Below are positions 4,973 through 6,492 of a DNA stretch of 6,492 bases, in pieces. The number at the start of each line of letters is the position of its first letter. Within the stretch, counting starts at the first letter, position 1. A model generated the notes under the pieces. The model searched no databases, had not been told where the DNA came from, and was given only the letters and a program-made list of their open reading frames with translations. Source of the stretch: Verrucomicrobiota bacterium (lineage in GTDB: Bacteria > Verrucomicrobiota > Verrucomicrobiia > Verrucomicrobiales > DEV007); the NCBI GenBank assembly GCA_020629815.1, contig JAHDCN010000103.1, forward strand, positions 1,230-7,721, read 5' to 3'. The translations under genes were made by a program, and so were the position numbers.

Positions 4973-6492
4973 ATGAATAAACACAAACTATGGTTTGCCG
5001 CTTCGGCCCTGATTGCCTCCTGCCACATGGCCGGCGCAGATCAGACCGCAAAAATATGGCATCCTTTACAGGAAAACGAGGGAACTGACAAAGTGCAGTC
5101 GCATTCTGTCTTTCAATCCCTGGTTCGTTCCGATGATAAACAGCTGCAAGGGCTGGAAATTGAAAAGAGTGATGAAATGTTCTTTGCTCTTGTCGATGTA
5201 AACAGAGACGGGCAGGCCGATCTGGCCATTCGCCCAAAAGGAAACTTGCCCAAAAAATTTCAATGGTACTCCTTTGATTCAAAGGAGGGGCGCGAAGTTC
5301 TGAATAACAGTCAGTTTCAAGACGCCTTGGGTGAAATGGATAACGGCGCATTCTTCAAGCGCGATGGATATTTCCATATGCTCCATGATACCGATGGCTC
5401 CGGCAAAGATGAACTCGTGCTTACCCGGGCAGGTGGTTATGTAAATGCGGGACAAGCCGTAGCAGCTGCTCCGCAGGGCTACCGTTTGGTTCAAGTTCCG
5501 GTTCAGACTGGTCCAGTGTATTATCAGTATCCGGCTGCAACGAATTCTGCCGGTCCGGTTTATGGCTCCGCAGTGATGAGTGGTCAGCCTGCTGCAGGGT
5601 ATGGCCCGGCGGGAATCGCCAGTGGACAGCCAGCACCCGTGTATATTTCGCCCGGTGCTTCTGCCGCGCCTGCACCAGTCTATCCCGGCCAGAGCGGAAT
5701 GACTCCACAGCCGGTTGTCATTAATAATGGTGCCGGTGGTTATCCGTCACCGGTCATCGCGAGTGCCTCAGGGGTGCCTGCGCCTCAGCCAATTCTTACA
5801 GCCCCGGCTCCGGTGGTGCAGCCTCGTTTGATGCCTACTCCGATTGGGCAATCACCAATTGCTGCTGTGCAGCCACCTGTTGCACCTGGATATGCAGAGG
5901 GCCAGCCTATTGGTTATACCAGTGACGGGGAGCCTGTCTATTTAAGGCCTCCATCTGGAAGTGACTTGGCAGAACGAAAAAGGCTCGCTGCCAGTGAAGA
6001 TGTCACGAAGCGTTCTGTTTCTGAAACGGGATCTCGTGAGAAGAGTGATCCCTATCTTGCTATGAACAAGGCAAGTCAGGGCGAGAAGTCACCAGAAGCA
6101 GTGACTGTATTCGTCGGTCAAAAGAAGGAAACCATTGGAACCGGCTCAGCACCTGCTTCGAAGCCAGCTGATGAGAACTACTTCAAGAACCGTGCTGCCG
6201 AAAACAAAGAAGAAGGTTGGTTAGGAAAAACCAAAAAGTTTTTCTTTGGAGAGAAACAAGGTGAGCTGCCTGAAAAGGTGACCATTGCAAAAGATCAAGA
6301 GGCACCGGTTAAACTGGCAGAAAACCAAAGGTGGGAAAAGGAGCCAAATACTCCAACTAGTGAGGTGACGCCTGAATACTGGGAATCTGAAGAGAAGATT
6401 CCAGTGAGCTTGAACTCGACTTCTGTCGGGACAAAAAAGCCTGAGTTGGTGTCTGTTTCGAAAGAGCCGAATAGTGGTGTGATCTCGAAAGA
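4973..6492 (+). CDS. Large exported, probably lipid-anchored protein with Pro-rich stalk (3' end outside window)
   Basis: The frame is open from ATG 4973 to the window end, giving 506 residues with no stop; the C-terminus is missing. The N-terminus has K3 and K5, a hydrophobic core, then IASC with Cys17, which fits a lipobox. Sec cleavage after AGA at residue 22 is the alternative. Residues 23-155 form a small globular part with two calcium-loop-like motifs, DVNRDGQAD (75-83) and DTDGSGKDE (139-147), reminiscent of FG-GAP or dockerin-type loops. Residues 159-328 are Pro/Ala/Gly/Gln/Val-rich with five PVY motifs (181, 195, 222, 235, 321) and no long charged stretch. Residues 329-506 are charged and probably disordered, with an amphipathic GWLGKTKKFFFG segment (415-426). 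I do not recognise the family. The gene follows the TPR/barrel gene by 56 bases with no terminator between, so co-transcription is likely, and the product may be its client or partner at the cell surface. Confidence 0.8.
   Translation, partial: MNKHKLWFAASALIASCHMAGADQTAKIWHPLQENEGTDKVQSHSVFQSLVRSDDKQLQGLEIEKSDEMFFALVDVNRDGQADLAIRPKGNLPKKFQWYSFDSKEGREVLNNSQFQDALGEMDNGAFFKRDGYFHMLHDTDGSGKDELVLTRAGGYVNAGQAVAAAPQGYRLVQVPVQTGPVYYQYPAATNSAGPVYGSAVMSGQPAAGYGPAGIASGQPAPVYISPGASAAPAPVYPGQSGMTPQPVVINNGAGGYPSPVIASASGVPAPQPILTAPAPVVQPRLMPTPIGQSPIAAVQPPVAPGYAEGQPIGYTSDGEPVYLRPPSGSDLAERKRLAASEDVTKRSVSETGSREKSDPYLAMNKASQGEKSPEAVTVFVGQKKETIGTGSAPASKPADENYFKNRAAENKEEGWLGKTKKFFFGEKQGELPEKVTIAKDQEAPVKLAENQRWEKEPNTPTSEVTPEYWESEEKIPVSLNSTSVGTKKPELVSVSKEPNSGVISK
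5447..5956 (+). repeat. Pro/Ala/Gly/Gln-rich low-complexity coding tract with PVY repeats
   Basis: This segment encodes residues 159-328 of the exported protein. PVY recurs five times, often as G-PVY or A-PVY followed by a small or polar residue, and SGQPA occurs twice (203-207 and 217-221). The copies are degenerate at DNA level, so this is an old repeat or selection for composition rather than recent duplication. Such tracts commonly act as extended stalks or wall-spanning linkers. Confidence 0.65.

Overview
The window is about half G+C and carries five protein genes in two divergent groups. No rRNA, tRNA, CRISPR or transposase gene was seen. A signal-peptide outer-membrane beta-barrel ending in phenylalanine shows a Gram-negative, double-membraned bacterium. 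HemL shows tetrapyrrole synthesis by the C5 route. None of the five starts has a clear Shine-Dalgarno sequence. Taken with the style of HemL and of the RGG-rich protein, I lean towards Verrucomicrobiota (perhaps Opitutae). This is an impression from memory, not a search result.

Minus-strand group (positions 1-2272): hemL (977-2272) encodes glutamate-1-semialdehyde 2,1-aminomutase. A 140-base gap separates it from a downstream gene (836 to beyond position 1) whose product begins with an Arg/Gly-rich, RGG-box-like tract followed by a folded domain I cannot name. The two may be co-transcribed, but no functional link is evident.

Plus-strand group (2370-6492): the first gene (2370-3230) encodes an exported protein with a propeller-like repeat pattern and conserved-looking acidic motifs. 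A long non-coding interval of about 375 bases follows, with inverted repeats, an unexpectedly open reading frame and an AT-rich promoter-like tract. Next comes a two-TPR plus C-terminal beta-barrel outer-membrane protein (3606-4916), with an architecture like Slam (surface lipoprotein assembly modifier). Fifty-six bases further on, behind an A/C-rich leader, starts a long exported protein (4973 to beyond the window end). It has a possible lipobox, two calcium-loop-like motifs and a Pro/Ala/Gly/Gln-rich stalk with repeated PVY motifs.

The most interesting candidate system is this last pair: a Slam-like outer-membrane translocator next to a putative surface lipoprotein. The architecture and adjacency are seen in the sequence; the functional pairing is inference.
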